DNA from: Enoplosus armatus
Lineage: Eukaryota; Chordata; Actinopteri; Centrarchiformes; Enoplosidae
Assembly: GCF_043641665.1 (NCBI RefSeq)
Contig: NC_092186.1
Span: 5,001-69,000, forward strand
Direction of reading: 5' to 3'
DNA: 64,000 bases
The translations under genes and the position numbers were made by a program. Positions 26,301 to 36,123 of this stretch are shown here, one piece after another (within the stretch, counting starts at the first letter, position 1; each line of letters begins with the position of its first letter). Below the pieces are notes generated by a model, which worked only from the letters and a program-made list of their open reading frames with translations, searched no databases and was not told the DNA's origin.

Positions 26301-29300
26301 TATAATGTTGTTACAGAGACCAACGATTCCCACCATGAGAAGCATTATGGAGACAGAGGAGAGGAAAAACTTCCTTTAAGAGGCAGAGGCAGAGACCTCG
26401 AGCAGAACCACACTCTAGGTGGGCGAGAGAGAGAAACACAGACAGACAGACAGGCAGAGATGTACAGCAGCACCAGCAGTAGCCATAGCAACTATGATTA
26501 TAATAATAATGGAAATATGACTGATAATGGTAGTTACAGCTGTAATAATAACTGAAATATGGTTAATAATAGCAATAACAACTTTAATAGTAACAGAACT
26601 ACGACTAACAATAATAACTGTAGTGATCAGAGCCAAGTGGGCCCATGGCGGCAGCCGTCAGGCATACCAGGAACAGGAACCTGTGAGACGAGGAAGCACG
26701 AAGAAACTCCGGGAAGATATAAAGTTAGTAACATGCATTGGAGGGACATGAATGTGTAAAGATGGAGAGAGAGAGGAGGAAAGCTCAGTGCATCACGGGA
26801 AGTCCCCCAGCAGTCTAGGCCTATAGCAGCATAACTAGGGGCTGGTCCAGGCAGGCCTGAGCCAGCCCTAACTATAAGCGTTATCAAAAAGCAAAGTTTT
26901 AAGCCTACTCTTAAAAGTAGAGAGTGTGTCTGCCTCCCAGACCCAAACTGGGAGCTGGTTCCACAGGAGAGGAGCTTGATAGCTGAAGGCTCTGGCTCCT
27001 GTTCTGCTTTTGGAGACTCTAGGAACCACAAGCAACCCTGCATTCTGGGAGAGTAGTGCTCTAGTGGGGTAATAGGGTACTATGAGCTCTTTAAGATAAT
27101 ATGGTGCCTGACCAGTAAGAGCTTTGTAGGTCAGGAGAAGGATTTTAAACTCTATTCTGGATTGTACAGGAAGCCATTGCAGAGAAGCTAATACAGGAGA
27201 AATCTGATCTCTTTTCCTGGTTCCTGTCAGTACACGAGCCGCAGCATTCTGGATTAACTGGAGAGTCTTCAGGGACTTATTGGGACAGCCTCATAATAAG
27301 GAATTGCAATAATCCAGTCTAGATGTGACAAATTCATGGACTAATTTTTCTGCATCTGTTTGAGACAGGATCTTCCTGATTTTTGCAATGTTACGAAGGT
27401 GAAAGAAGGCAGTCCTTGAAGTTTGTTTTACATGAGAGTTAAAGGACGTCCTGATCAAAGACAACTCCGAGATTCCTCACAGTGGCGCTGGAGGCCAGGG
27501 CAATGCCATCTAGGGTAACAATGTCCTTAGATACTATGTTTCTGAGGTGTTCAGGGCCAAGAACAATAACTTCTGTCTTGTCCTAGTTCAACATCAGATA
27601 ATTGCAGGTCATCCAGGTCTTTATGGCTTTAAGGCATGGAGCTTAGCTAACTGATGAGCAATGTTCCCTCTAATTTTTCATGTGTCAGAGCAAACACACA
27701 CACTCGGTGAGCAGTCCCTTGGACCACTGTGAGCAACATCAGACGTGTGCACTGTGGTCACGCCAGCATCGCATCCCTCCAAGTTACATGGTTTATAAAA
27801 AGAATCAAATTACAGCATTTACATTTCTGTTAGAATACTTTTAATTAAGTGCTTTATCCCACTTACAATGAAAATGATAAAAATCTTGTTCATGACTTGT
27901 GTAGTATGTTAACGCTATTGGAAGTATAAATATTTAATTTTAGCTATGGCAAAACATGCCCACCAAACCAAGCCAACTGTAAACTCCAGTTTTGAAAACA
28001 CACTTAACATTTTTATTATAAAGCTTAGACTTGTATTATAAGTATGAGCCAGTGTGTGAAGCTCCTGCTGTGCACTGGGTGAGATTGTTCTACTGTGATC
28101 TGAGAGACAGTCCTGCAACTCTGTCTGCAAAATACAGCATATAATGACACAATTTTTTGCATTTCTACTAGTCATACACTAGGGCCAGTATTTAATGATC
28201 AATATCCATGAATGAAAATTGTAAATAAATGACACTAGATTAACACAAATCTGATTGAGGACATAGATTTCCCCTTATTTTTCCTGTGTGGCCTTCTCAC
28301 TTCTCAAATGGTTTCACACTTTGTCCCAGTTTTAAACCCCTGCCTGCTTCTTTCACAATGGGTGAGAAAGTCCTTCTTCAGGGTGGGGCTCCTGCTCTGG
28401 AAGAATTGAGACATGTTCACCTTTTAGTGACAAACATTTTTTCACATTAAAACTTTCACATTTTGCACAATGACGTGTGCTGTAGCACAAGCATGTGATA
28501 CTGTAAAATTTCATTAACTCTGTAAAATATATAATTAAAAAGTTTTTATTAGCATTTCTACTACTCATGGTAATAGCATTTAATGATTATTAGCCATTAT
28601 AGATGAAAATTCTTAATACATGACACTAGAATAAGTACAAAAGACTGAGAAAAAAAATTCACCTTAATTTTCCCGTCTGTCCTTGTCACATCTCCAATGG
28701 TTGTACACGTTGTCCAGGTTGATGGCCTCGCCTGCTTGCAGCTTTGACTTTATGCGCATCAGCTGGTCCAAATGGTCCACTTCAAGACGATTTCTGGATG
28801 CTGTTTTGATGCGATTCATTAAACTAAAGCCTCTTTCACAATCTGCACTAGATGCCTGAAATGTAGCACAAATATCCACAAGCTGTGAGATGTGTTTTAG
28901 CTCCTCACATTTTAGTGTTGCAGCCACCATATCTGAGAATGTGCTGATTGACCCTTGTTTAAGTTTTTGCCTCATTATGTACTTGAATTCAGCATATTCA
29001 CTGTTAATGACCTCCAAGGAATGTGGGTGGTGGAGAATGGCCTCATACTTCTTTGTCAGTGTGGCAATGTCTGCTGCTCCATAATCAAAACTGATGTCTG
29101 AGCTCAATGCCTCAATGTCAAATGCTGACCACTCCTTTAATTCATCCTCTGGAAAACGAGCATCCAAGTGATCACAGAGCCTATGAATAAAACAAGTAAT
29201 CTCACTGGTATTTCTATCTCCCCCAGTTTCACAGTTTTTTCTTCTGTTTGGACATATTCCGACAGCCATTCCATCTTAAAAGAACCACATTTCTTTTTTA

Positions 29301-32300
29301 CTTTGGCATGGTGAGGGGATGTGCCCCTGCCCGTTCGTTTTGCCATTATTAGAAAGGGTCGACATAAGCAGAACTTAGCATCATTAGCGTGTCTTTCATC
29401 CACATCGGCTACACCGCTTTGCTAGCTAAAACACCGGTGGCTGCACATAAGAACGCCTGTCAATGACGTTGATTAGCTGCGACTGCTGCGTAAATACCTA
29501 CAGTATGTGAATCGCATCATTCGCTGGAGCAGCCAGTCAACGGCCACTCACTGACTCACATTGAAAAATAGCACAGAATGAATTGTTATATTTTTATTTT
29601 ATTTTCAGTTCAGTTTGGAGTTTTATTTTGTGCGCAGTGTAGATTTTCTGTGCGCGGAGACCATGTCAGCAGTGCGCAATTGCGCAGGCGCGCAGCTTAG
29701 AGGGAACAGTGCTGATGAGGTCCTTCTGGCTTGATCGATAGATATAACTGGGTGTCGTCCACATAGCAATGAAAGTTTTTGGAGTGTTTTCTAATAATAT
29801 CTCATAAAGGAAGCAAATATAAGGTGAATAATATTGGTCCAAGCACAGAACCTTGTGGAACTCCATGACTGACTTTGGCGTACATGGAGGATTCATCGTT
29901 AACATGTACAAAGTGATATTGATCTGATAAATACGACTTAAACCAGCTTATTTATATGTTATGTTAATAATAATAAAGATGAGGAAGTAGTTGCTGTATG
30001 TTTTTACTGCATTCCTATTTTCATTACTAAGTCTTCTGTTAAGTAGATTCCACTTTGTCACAGATGTCACACGTTTCTTTTTTAACAGTGAGGTACAGAA
30101 GGCAGTGAACGCAGCTCAGAGCCTCCATCACAGATGGAACGAGCTACTGCAGGAGGGGGGCGGAGCCTCCAAGGAGGAAATGGACTGGACGACCAATGAG
30201 CTGAGGAACAGTCTGCGCTCCATCGAGTGGGACCTGGAGGACCTAGATGAGACCATCAATATCCTTTAAACAATGACATTTGTGATGTGTGCTTTTATTG
30301 TTTGTGAGTTCAGAGATTTGAAATGTAAACATTTAAAGATAAACGTGTTTCTTAACTGTCAGTTAACGTATCGTTGAGTCTAACCCAAAGAAGTTCAACC
30401 TGGACACAGCAGAGCTTTCGAAGAGGAAAGCTTTCATCACCAGCACCAGACAGACTGTCAAGGTACACTTCATTTACAATATCAGTTAAAACTCACCAGT
30501 TTGTCTGTTGACACCTGCTCAGGTGAAGTTTCACGGGGGGGGGGGGGGGTCAACATGTAACAGCTTCTTTATTTAGCTGTGGGTTTGCTGCTATTGGCTG
30601 ATTTGATTAGAAATTATCTAATTGGTTGCGGTGTATCTGAAGAATTGATTGATCTGATTGGCTGCTGGCTGACTGTTTCTCTTGAAGGAAATGAAAGAGC
30701 AGATGTCAAGTCCACCTGCTGCCTCAGCGGACAAAAAGAACAAACAGGTGACTGCACACACGTGAAGTACACAACACTGCACACACTCTGGTAGCCTAAC
30801 TACAGGTCTACCTGTCTACAGATGTGTTATTCTGTTAGACTTTAAAGAGTTGGTCTGTTGATTTGTTTTCTAATTAAAACAAAGTATCACTGACATTACA
30901 TTAACACAAAAAATGCTTTGGAAAACGCAGAAATCTCAAACCTCTTAAAAGACCCCTTTTCTGAGACCGATGAAGTCCCTCAAAAGATCCCTTAAAACAA
31001 AAAACCTTCAAAGATCCTGAAACTTGGTGATAGATACCTCTTCAGAAGTCCATGGACATCTTCACAGATCTCTGTAATCCTTGAAACCTCTTCAACTAAC
31101 CCCTGATTATCTAATGAAACCCATGTCAGGAAACACCCTTGCAAGTCCCCAATATCTTGAAACCAAGTCCACCATTCTCTGGAGACCCCTGTAGGATGAT
31201 GGTATGGTACAGTGCATCCGGAAAGTATTCACGGCGCTTCACTTTTTCCACATTTTGTTATGTTACACCCTTATTCCAAAATGGATTAAATTAATTTTTT
31301 TCCTCAAAATTCTACACACAACACCCCATAATGACAATGTGAAAAAAGTTTTTTTTGAAATTTTTGCAAATTTATTAAAAATAAAAAACTAAGAAATCAC
31401 ATGTACATAAGTATTCACAGCCTTTGCCATGAAGCTCAAAATTGAGCTCAGGTGCATCCTGTTTCCACTGATCATCCTTGAGATGTTTCTGCAGCTTAAT
31501 TGGAGTCCACCTGTGGTAAATTCAGTTGATTGGACATGATTTGGAAAGGCACACACCTGTCTATATAAGGTCCCACAGTTGACAGTGCATGTCAGAGCAC
31601 AAACCAAGCATGAAGTCAAAGGAATTGTCTGTAGACCTCCGAGACAGGATTGTCTCGAGGCACAAATCTGGGGAAGGTTACAGAAAAATTTCTGCTGCTT
31701 TGAAGGTCCCAATGAGCACAGTGGCCTCCATCATCCGTAAGTGGAAGAAGTTCGGAACCACCAGGACTCTTCCTAGAGCTGGCCGGCCATCTAAACTGAG
31801 TAATCGGGGGAGAAGGGCCTTAGTCAGGGAGGTGACCAAGAACCCGATGGTCACTCTGTCAGAGCTCCAGAGTTCCTCTGTGGAGAGAGGAGAACCTTCC
31901 AGAAGGACAACCATCTCTGCAGCAATCCACCAATCAGGCCTGTATGGTAGAGTGGCCAGACGGAAGCCACTCCTTAGTAAAAGGCACATAGCAGCCCGCC
32001 TGGAGTTTGCCAAAAGGCACCTGAAGGACTCTCAGACCATGAGAAACAAAATTCTCTGGTCTGATGAGACAAAGATTGAACTCTTTGGTGTGAATGCCAG
32101 GCGTCACGTTTGGAGGAAACCAGGCACCGCTCATCACCAGGCCAATACCATCCCTACAGTGAAGCATGGTGGTGGCAGCATCATGCTGTGGGGATGTTTT
32201 TCAGCGGCAGGAACTGGGAGACTAGTCAGGATAGAGGGAAAGATGAATGCAGCAAAGTACAGAGACATCCTGGATGAAAACCTGCTCCAGAGCGCTCTTG

Positions 32301-35300
32301 ACCTCAGACTGGGGCGACGGTTTATCTTTCAGCAGGACAACGACCCTAAGCACACAGCCAAGATATTAAAGGAGTGGCTTCAGGACAACTCTGTGAATGT
32401 CCTTGAGTGGCCCAGCCAGAGCCCAGACTTGAATCCGATTGAACATCTCTGGAGAGATCTGAAAATGGCTGTGCACCGACGCTTCCCATCCAACCTGATG
32501 GAGCTTGAGAGGTGCTGCAAAGAGGAATGGGTGAAACTGCCCAAAGATAGGTGTGCCAAGCTTGTGGCATCATATTCAAAAAGACTTGAGGCTGTAATTG
32601 CTGCCAAAGGTGCATCAACAAAGTATTGAGCAAAGGCTGTGAATACTTATGTACATGTGATTTCTCAGGTTTTTTATTTTTAATAAATTTGCAAAAATCT
32701 CAAAAAAACTTTTTTCACGTTGTCATTATGGGGTGTTGTGTGTAGAATTTTGAGGAAAAAAATGAATTTAATCCATTTTGGTATAAGGCTGCAACATAAC
32801 AAAATGTGGAAAAAGTGAAGCGCTGTGAATACTTTCCGGATGCACTGTATGTCCCTGAAGGTCCTTTGGGTTAGGATAAGGATAGGGTTAGGTACATGGA
32901 GGTTATAGTACGGATAGGGTAGGTCCACTGGAGATACATGGAGGTCCCTGGAGGTTAGGATGAGGGTAGGGTTGGTCCCTGGAGGTAAGTATAAGATTAG
33001 GGTAAGTTCTTTGAGGATATAGACACGAACTCAGACACGAACTCCCCAAATACAAACAGTTTATTAAATGCCCCACCAGGGAGGGGAACACTCTGGATCA
33101 CTGTTACACCACAGTCAGTAACGCTTTTCACGCCGTCACCCGCGCTGCACTGGGACACTCTGACCAAGTGCAATGCAAAGGGTCGGATGCAGTGGTGTAA
33201 AGCACGCCACCACTGGACTCTAGAGCAGTGGAGACGCGTTCTCTGGAGTGACGAATCGTGCTTCACCATCTGGCGATGTGATGGACGAGTCTGGGTTTGG
33301 CGGTTGCCAGGAGAACGGTACTTGTCTGACTGCATTGTGCCAAGTGTAAAGTTTGGTGGAGGGGGGATGATGGTGTGGGGTTGTTTTTCAGGAGCTGGGC
33401 TTGGCCCCTTAGTTCCAGTGAAAGGAACTCTGAATGCTTCATCATACCAAGAGATTTTGGACAATTCCATGCTCCCAACTTTGTGGGAACAGTTTGGGGA
33501 TGGCCACTTCCTGTTCCAACATGACTGTACACCAGTGCACAAAGCAAGGTCCATAAACACATGGATGAGAGAGTTTGGTGTGGATGAACTTGACTGGCCT
33601 GCACAGAGTCCTGACCTCAACCCGATAGAACACCTTTGGGATGAATTAGAGCGGAGACTGAGAGCCAGGCCTTCTCGTCCAACATCAGTGTGTGACCTCA
33701 CAAATGCGCTTCTGGAAGAATGGTCAAAAATTTCCATAAACACACTCCTAAACCTTGTGGAAAGCCTTCCCAGAAGAGTTGAAGCTGTTATAGCTGCAAA
33801 GGGTGGACCGACGTCATATTAAACCCTATGGATTAAGAATGGGATGTCACTTAAGTTCATATGCGAGTCAAGGCAGGTGAGCCAATACTTTTGGCAATAT
33901 AGTGTATATATAGAGATACATATACATTGCTGTTTTATATATTATTTACTTTTATTTTTCACTTATATTTCACTACAAATATTGTAAATGTGTATATTTT
34001 TATTTTCTATTTCTCATTTTTATATTTTGTACATACTTTTATTTCTAAATTTATGCTGCTTTCTAATCTTCAATGGGAGCACCGGTACTGTACAATTTCC
34101 CCCCGGGGATCAATAAAGTATTTCTGATTCTGATTCTGGTATGGTAAGTCCCTGTGTAGACATAGAGCTCCTGCTGATGTAAAATGTTTGACAGTGTGTG
34201 TTTGTGTTGTTGTGATGACCAGGCTCTGTTCGGTGAGCGCGGTGCTCAGGGTCCAATCTGGCAGCCCGGCCCTGATAAATACAGCCGACTAGATCGGCAA
34301 CTGCAGAACGCCAACTCTCAGTTTATTGAGGAGCAGCAGGTCCAGCAGCAGGTACAGTAACACCTCACCAATAAAACAGCCAATAACAGACCTCTGAGGA
34401 ATGATGCAATATCAGTATGGTAATAAGAGAATGTTTTGGATACTGTAATAAAAAGGAAAACAAAATATGTAATTGATGGATTCAAATAAAGCAATGATAA
34501 TAGTAAACCAAAAAATTATTTAATTTCAGCACACACCAGGATGGTAGGATTGACACCATTTTATTGACAGATTACAACAAAAAGGAGAAAACTATGCGTT
34601 TCACATGTTGCTTCATCAGATTTGCTCTGTGCTTGATTGCCATCAGGTGTGCATTTAAATAACCAGGTTCTGATTAACAGAGAATCCAACAGGTTCACGC
34701 TCCCCGATACAAATGCACTACTAAAATGTGACCCTTCTTTGCAGCATATCTCTGCCTCTATGCCAAGGTTTTGTTATATAAGGGGCTCTATTGTTATCTA
34801 CGTGTAGAGAACCTAACATGAAAACTAACTGGCCCCTAAGGAGGTAAATAAAAATTATAGATGTGGTAGATGTACACATTGCTCACTTATGATTCTAAGG
34901 AGTTTTTTGATTGGCTGTGGTTTGCACCAGCTGGCACCCTCGGTATCTTCACTTCTTTCATAATATGAGTGTTTGTTTGTATCAGCTGATAGCAGAGCAA
35001 CAGGATGAACAGCTGGAGCTCGTGTCGGGAACAATCGGAGTCCTGAAGAACATGTCAGAGAGGATTGGCATGGAGCTGGACGAACAGGCTGTGTAAGAAC
35101 TTAAACATTCACCACATTCATTACTAACAACTTTCAGATACATCATCACTGAGAATCCTCTACGTTTTACATTAATTTCTAAAAACTGATTAACGTCACA
35201 CTTCTTGGACTGATCAAACAGCCATTTTTTAGTTTCTGTGTGTTGGCAACAGTTAGCATGGTGGAACAGCGGGAGGTGGTGGCCTACAACGGAAGGGGGG

Positions 35301-36123
35301 GTGGGGGACAACAGCGGGGGGTAGTGGTCAACAACGGGAGGTGGGGGACAACAACAGGAGGTGGGTAACAACAACAGGAGATGATCGGTGTAAAAACAGG
35401 ACCTTGTTTTAAAGTAGGAGATGTCCTCTGGTGGTCAGACTTGTTAAGTCATTTTGTGCTTTTCCTGCAGGATGTTGGACGACTTCAGTCATGAGGTGGA
35501 CAACACTCAGTCCAGATTGGACAACGTCATGAAGAAACTGGCCAAAGTATCTCACATGACAAGTGGTAATCTGCCTGGCAACACATGATGTCACCTTCAG
35601 TGTTTCTACTGGAGTAGTTCAATTCAATTCAGTTTTATTTATATAGCGCCAAATCACAACAAAAGTAATCTCATGACTCTTTACATGTAGAGTAGGTTGA
35701 GACTGACTCTTTATAAGTAGAGACAGAAATAAAATAATAGAATAATAGTTTTCCCCTCTGAAGGTGCTTACTCCAGTTTGTCCTCAACTGAACCGGTTTT
35801 AGGTTTCTGTTAGACCAGATTTTAGTACTCTGTCTAATGTGATCAGTATTGATTAGGTATCAGAAACAGAATCTGAGTAACATTAATCAGGTTACTTTAA
35901 TCAATAACTCACCTGTATTAGAGCGTCAGTCTCTGTTCTGATTGGATGATCTAGTTATTAACACTCATCAGTGGTTTAAGTTATAGTTTGTAATAGCTGA
36001 TATTCATAGTTAATTAGTTGATAGTTAACAGTCTGTGTTTCAACAGATCGTCGTCAGTGGTGTGCTATCGGCGTGTTGCTCGCCATCCTCTTCATCGTCA
36101 TCCTCCTCTTCTTCATCCTCTGA
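23334..36123 (+). CDS. stx10: Syntaxin-10/syntaxin-6 family SNARE, eight coding exons
   Basis: This Qc-SNARE acts in endosome-to-trans-Golgi transport. Exons are 23334-23368, 30089-30258, 30368-30462, 30688-30747, 34223-34351, 34986-35092, 35471-35565 and 36047-36123; all phases agree, giving 255 aa, the family's usual length. The protein starts [12 protein letters not shown] and has an N-terminal syntaxin-6 helical bundle (about 5-100, with [20 protein letters not shown]). The SNARE motif lies about 163-225 ([15 protein letters not shown] ... [13 protein letters not shown]) and a C-terminal membrane anchor about 233-254, preceded by RRQWC. The second intron is AT-AC (U12-type). Sequence alone resembles STX6 more than mammalian STX10; I prefer stx10 because elavl1 and wdr18 are 19p13 genes in human. 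stx6 remains possible. The first intron is about 6.7 kb because of nested transposons. Confidence 0.85.
23369..23600 (+). other. GCTAAC/GTTAGC-rich segment at the start of stx10 intron 1
   Basis: A dense cluster of GCTAAC, GTTAGC and GCTAGC words (about 12 in 220 bp, for example GCTAACGTTAGC) lies directly after exon 1. A similar cluster follows the elavl1 first exon at 12045-12130. The role is unknown; it may be a promoter-linked composition feature of fish genomes. Confidence 0.45.
24063..25880 (-). mobile_element. 5'-truncated Rex1/L2-like LINE, second copy of the 8340 family
   Basis: Inverted copy of the LINE at 8340-11570. It starts at the tail AGAATCAGAAACTG (24063) and has the C-run as G-run at 24343-24366. 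Pieces of the reverse transcriptase ORF can be read on minus (24069-24578, 24642-24968, 25000-25725). It begins at a position matching about 9410 of the full element. About 300 bp corresponding to 9840-10140 is deleted (joined at CACAGTGCCCATTTGAACG), and several frameshifts are present. A rearranged ~30-bp piece (25886-25916) matches LINE positions near 10210. Confidence 0.88.
26213..27658 (-). mobile_element. L2 LINE, 3' part, left of hAT insertion
   Basis: Minus-strand L2. The 3' tail begins at the left with the segment ATAGCGCCAAATCACAACAA and a GACAGA run. ORF remains follow at about 26890-27640, including the conserved block matching [17 protein letters not shown] (27080-27140) and a C-terminal piece LDYCNSLL (about 27300). 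It resumes at 29712 after an insertion. Frameshifts and stops make it inactive. Confidence 0.85.
27659..29711 (-). mobile_element. hAT transposon, internally deleted, inside L2
   Basis: Ends are CAATGTTCCCTCTAA (27659) and, inverted, TTAGAGGGAACAGTG (ending 29711). An 8-bp target duplication CTGATGAG lies at 27651-27658 and 29712-29719. Eight-base duplications and this end sequence identify the hAT superfamily. The element is 2053 bp, shorter than autonomous hAT elements, with a partial minus-strand transposase. Confidence 0.93.
28664..29403 (-). pseudogene. hAT transposase remnant
   Basis: Two overlapping minus-strand frames. The upstream one (29137-29403, 88 aa) has a Lys-rich N-terminus. 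The downstream one (28664-29269, 201 aa) ends in the hAT dimerisation region ([18 protein letters not shown], then [17 protein letters not shown]). The central catalytic part expected in a 600-700-aa transposase is missing, and the two frames are offset, so the gene is deleted and frameshifted. It resembles the transposase type that also gave rise to host genes such as KIAA1586, but here it is plainly within a transposon. Confidence 0.85.
29712..29960 (-). mobile_element. L2 LINE, right part beyond hAT insertion
   Basis: Continuation of the L2 interrupted at 27658. The minus strand reads [15 protein letters not shown], frameshifted, then [15 protein letters not shown]; the YVDD/YADD box is the reverse transcriptase catalytic site of L2. 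The 5' part of the LINE is absent. Confidence 0.82.
30259..30367 (+). other. stx10: U12-type AT-AC intron in stx10
   Basis: The donor is ATATCCTTT (30259-30267), a perfect match to the minor-spliceosome AT-AC donor. The branch-like TTCTTAAC lies at 30349-30356 and the intron ends AC at 30366-30367. Only this cut restores the family sequence ETISIVE across the junction (codon AGT formed from A|GT). The intron is 109 bp. Confidence 0.85.
30748..31209. other. stx10 intron segment before Tc1 insertion
   Basis: Non-coding. A G-run lies in the preceding intron at 30536-30549. The stretch 30930-31200 contains repeated CTTGAAACC, CCTCTTCA and AGACCCCT words, but no recognisable gene. Confidence 0.5.
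31210..32847 (+). mobile_element. Intact Tc1-like transposon
   Basis: Inverted ends start CAGTGCATCCGGAAAGTATT (31210) and end, inverted, at 32847. Both repeats extend about 70 bp or more with few differences. The element is flanked by TA on each side (31208-31209, 32848-32849), the Tc1/mariner target. A TATATAAGG promoter-like box lies at 31562-31570, just upstream of the transposase. Confidence 0.95.
31589..32629 (+). CDS. Tc1-like transposase, full length and apparently intact
   Basis: 346 aa with no stop or frameshift. It cuts and pastes the element at TA sites. A paired helix-turn-helix DNA-binding region is at about 10-125, with the AT-hook-like GRPSKL linker near 66-70. The catalytic DDE domain has D159 (LWSDE), D250 ([10 protein letters not shown]) and E285 (DLNPIEHLW), a DD34E spacing typical of Tc1. 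The glycine-rich [14 protein letters not shown] box is at 191-204. Starting at the second Met (31610) would give 339 aa, nearer the usual 340. The gene lies in stx10 intron 4, same strand. Whether the protein is active cannot be told from sequence. Confidence 0.93.
   Translation: MSEHKPSMKSKELSVDLRDRIVSRHKSGEGYRKISAALKVPMSTVASIIRKWKKFGTTRTLPRAGRPSKLSNRGRRALVREVTKNPMVTLSELQSSSVERGEPSRRTTISAAIHQSGLYGRVARRKPLLSKRHIAARLEFAKRHLKDSQTMRNKILWSDETKIELFGVNARRHVWRKPGTAHHQANTIPTVKHGGGSIMLWGCFSAAGTGRLVRIEGKMNAAKYRDILDENLLQSALDLRLGRRFIFQQDNDPKHTAKILKEWLQDNSVNVLEWPSQSPDLNPIEHLWRDLKMAVHRRFPSNLMELERCCKEEWVKLPKDRCAKLVASYSKRLEAVIAAKGASTKY
32848..33035. repeat. GGTTAGG/GGATAGGG-rich repeat tract
   Basis: Irregular tandem words such as GGTCCCTGGAGGTTAGGATA and GGATAGGGTTAGGTACATGG, about 40-55 bp period. 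It looks like a decayed minisatellite and contains two TTAGGG-like hexamers by chance. Confidence 0.5.
33036..33165 (+). mobile_element. LINE endonuclease fragment joined to Tc1 fragment
   Basis: About 130 bp matching positions 9047-9178 of the LINE at 8340, from CACGAACTCCC to GGGACACTCTGACCA. It is cut at both ends and fused directly to the next Tc1-like fragment. Confidence 0.85.
33166..33905 (+). mobile_element. 5'-truncated Tc1-like transposon (second family)
   Basis: It carries the C-terminal two thirds of a transposase and the right inverted end, which reads CCAATACTTTTGGCAATATAGTG and finishes near 33905 before TATATA. The left part is missing and replaced by a LINE piece. Confidence 0.85.
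33187..33822 (+). pseudogene. Truncated Tc1-like transposase
   Basis: A 211-aa open frame containing the whole DDE domain: LWSDES near residue 24, FQHDCTPVH near 119 and [10 protein letters not shown] near 153. The N-terminal DNA-binding domain is absent. The frame is uninterrupted, but without its DNA-binding part and left inverted end the element cannot move on its own. The family differs from the intact Tc1 at 31210. Confidence 0.87.
33925..34139 (+). mobile_element. LINE 3'-end fragment
   Basis: AT-rich 3' UTR ending CAATAAAGTATTTCTGATTCTGATTCTGGT, the same TTCTGA tandem tail as the LINE at 8340. Only the last ~200 bp remain. Confidence 0.7.
34540..34660 (-). ncRNA. Weak hammerhead-like motif (minus strand)
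   Basis: The complement reads CTGATGAAGCAACATGTGAAACGC, i.e. CUGAUGA followed after 10 nt by GAAAC, with GTGTGTGC/GCACAC-like words near the outer ends. Stem II is poor (few pairs) and no clear cleavage triplet follows. It is probably a decayed relative of the motifs at 6637 and 7900, possibly part of an old retroelement in this stx10 intron. Confidence 0.3.
35615..35765 (-). mobile_element. L2 LINE tail fragment in stx10 intron
   Basis: AATTCAATTCAGTTTTATTT followed by ATAGCGCCAAATCACAAC is the complement of the L2 3' end also seen at 26213 and 53880. Confidence 0.75.
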
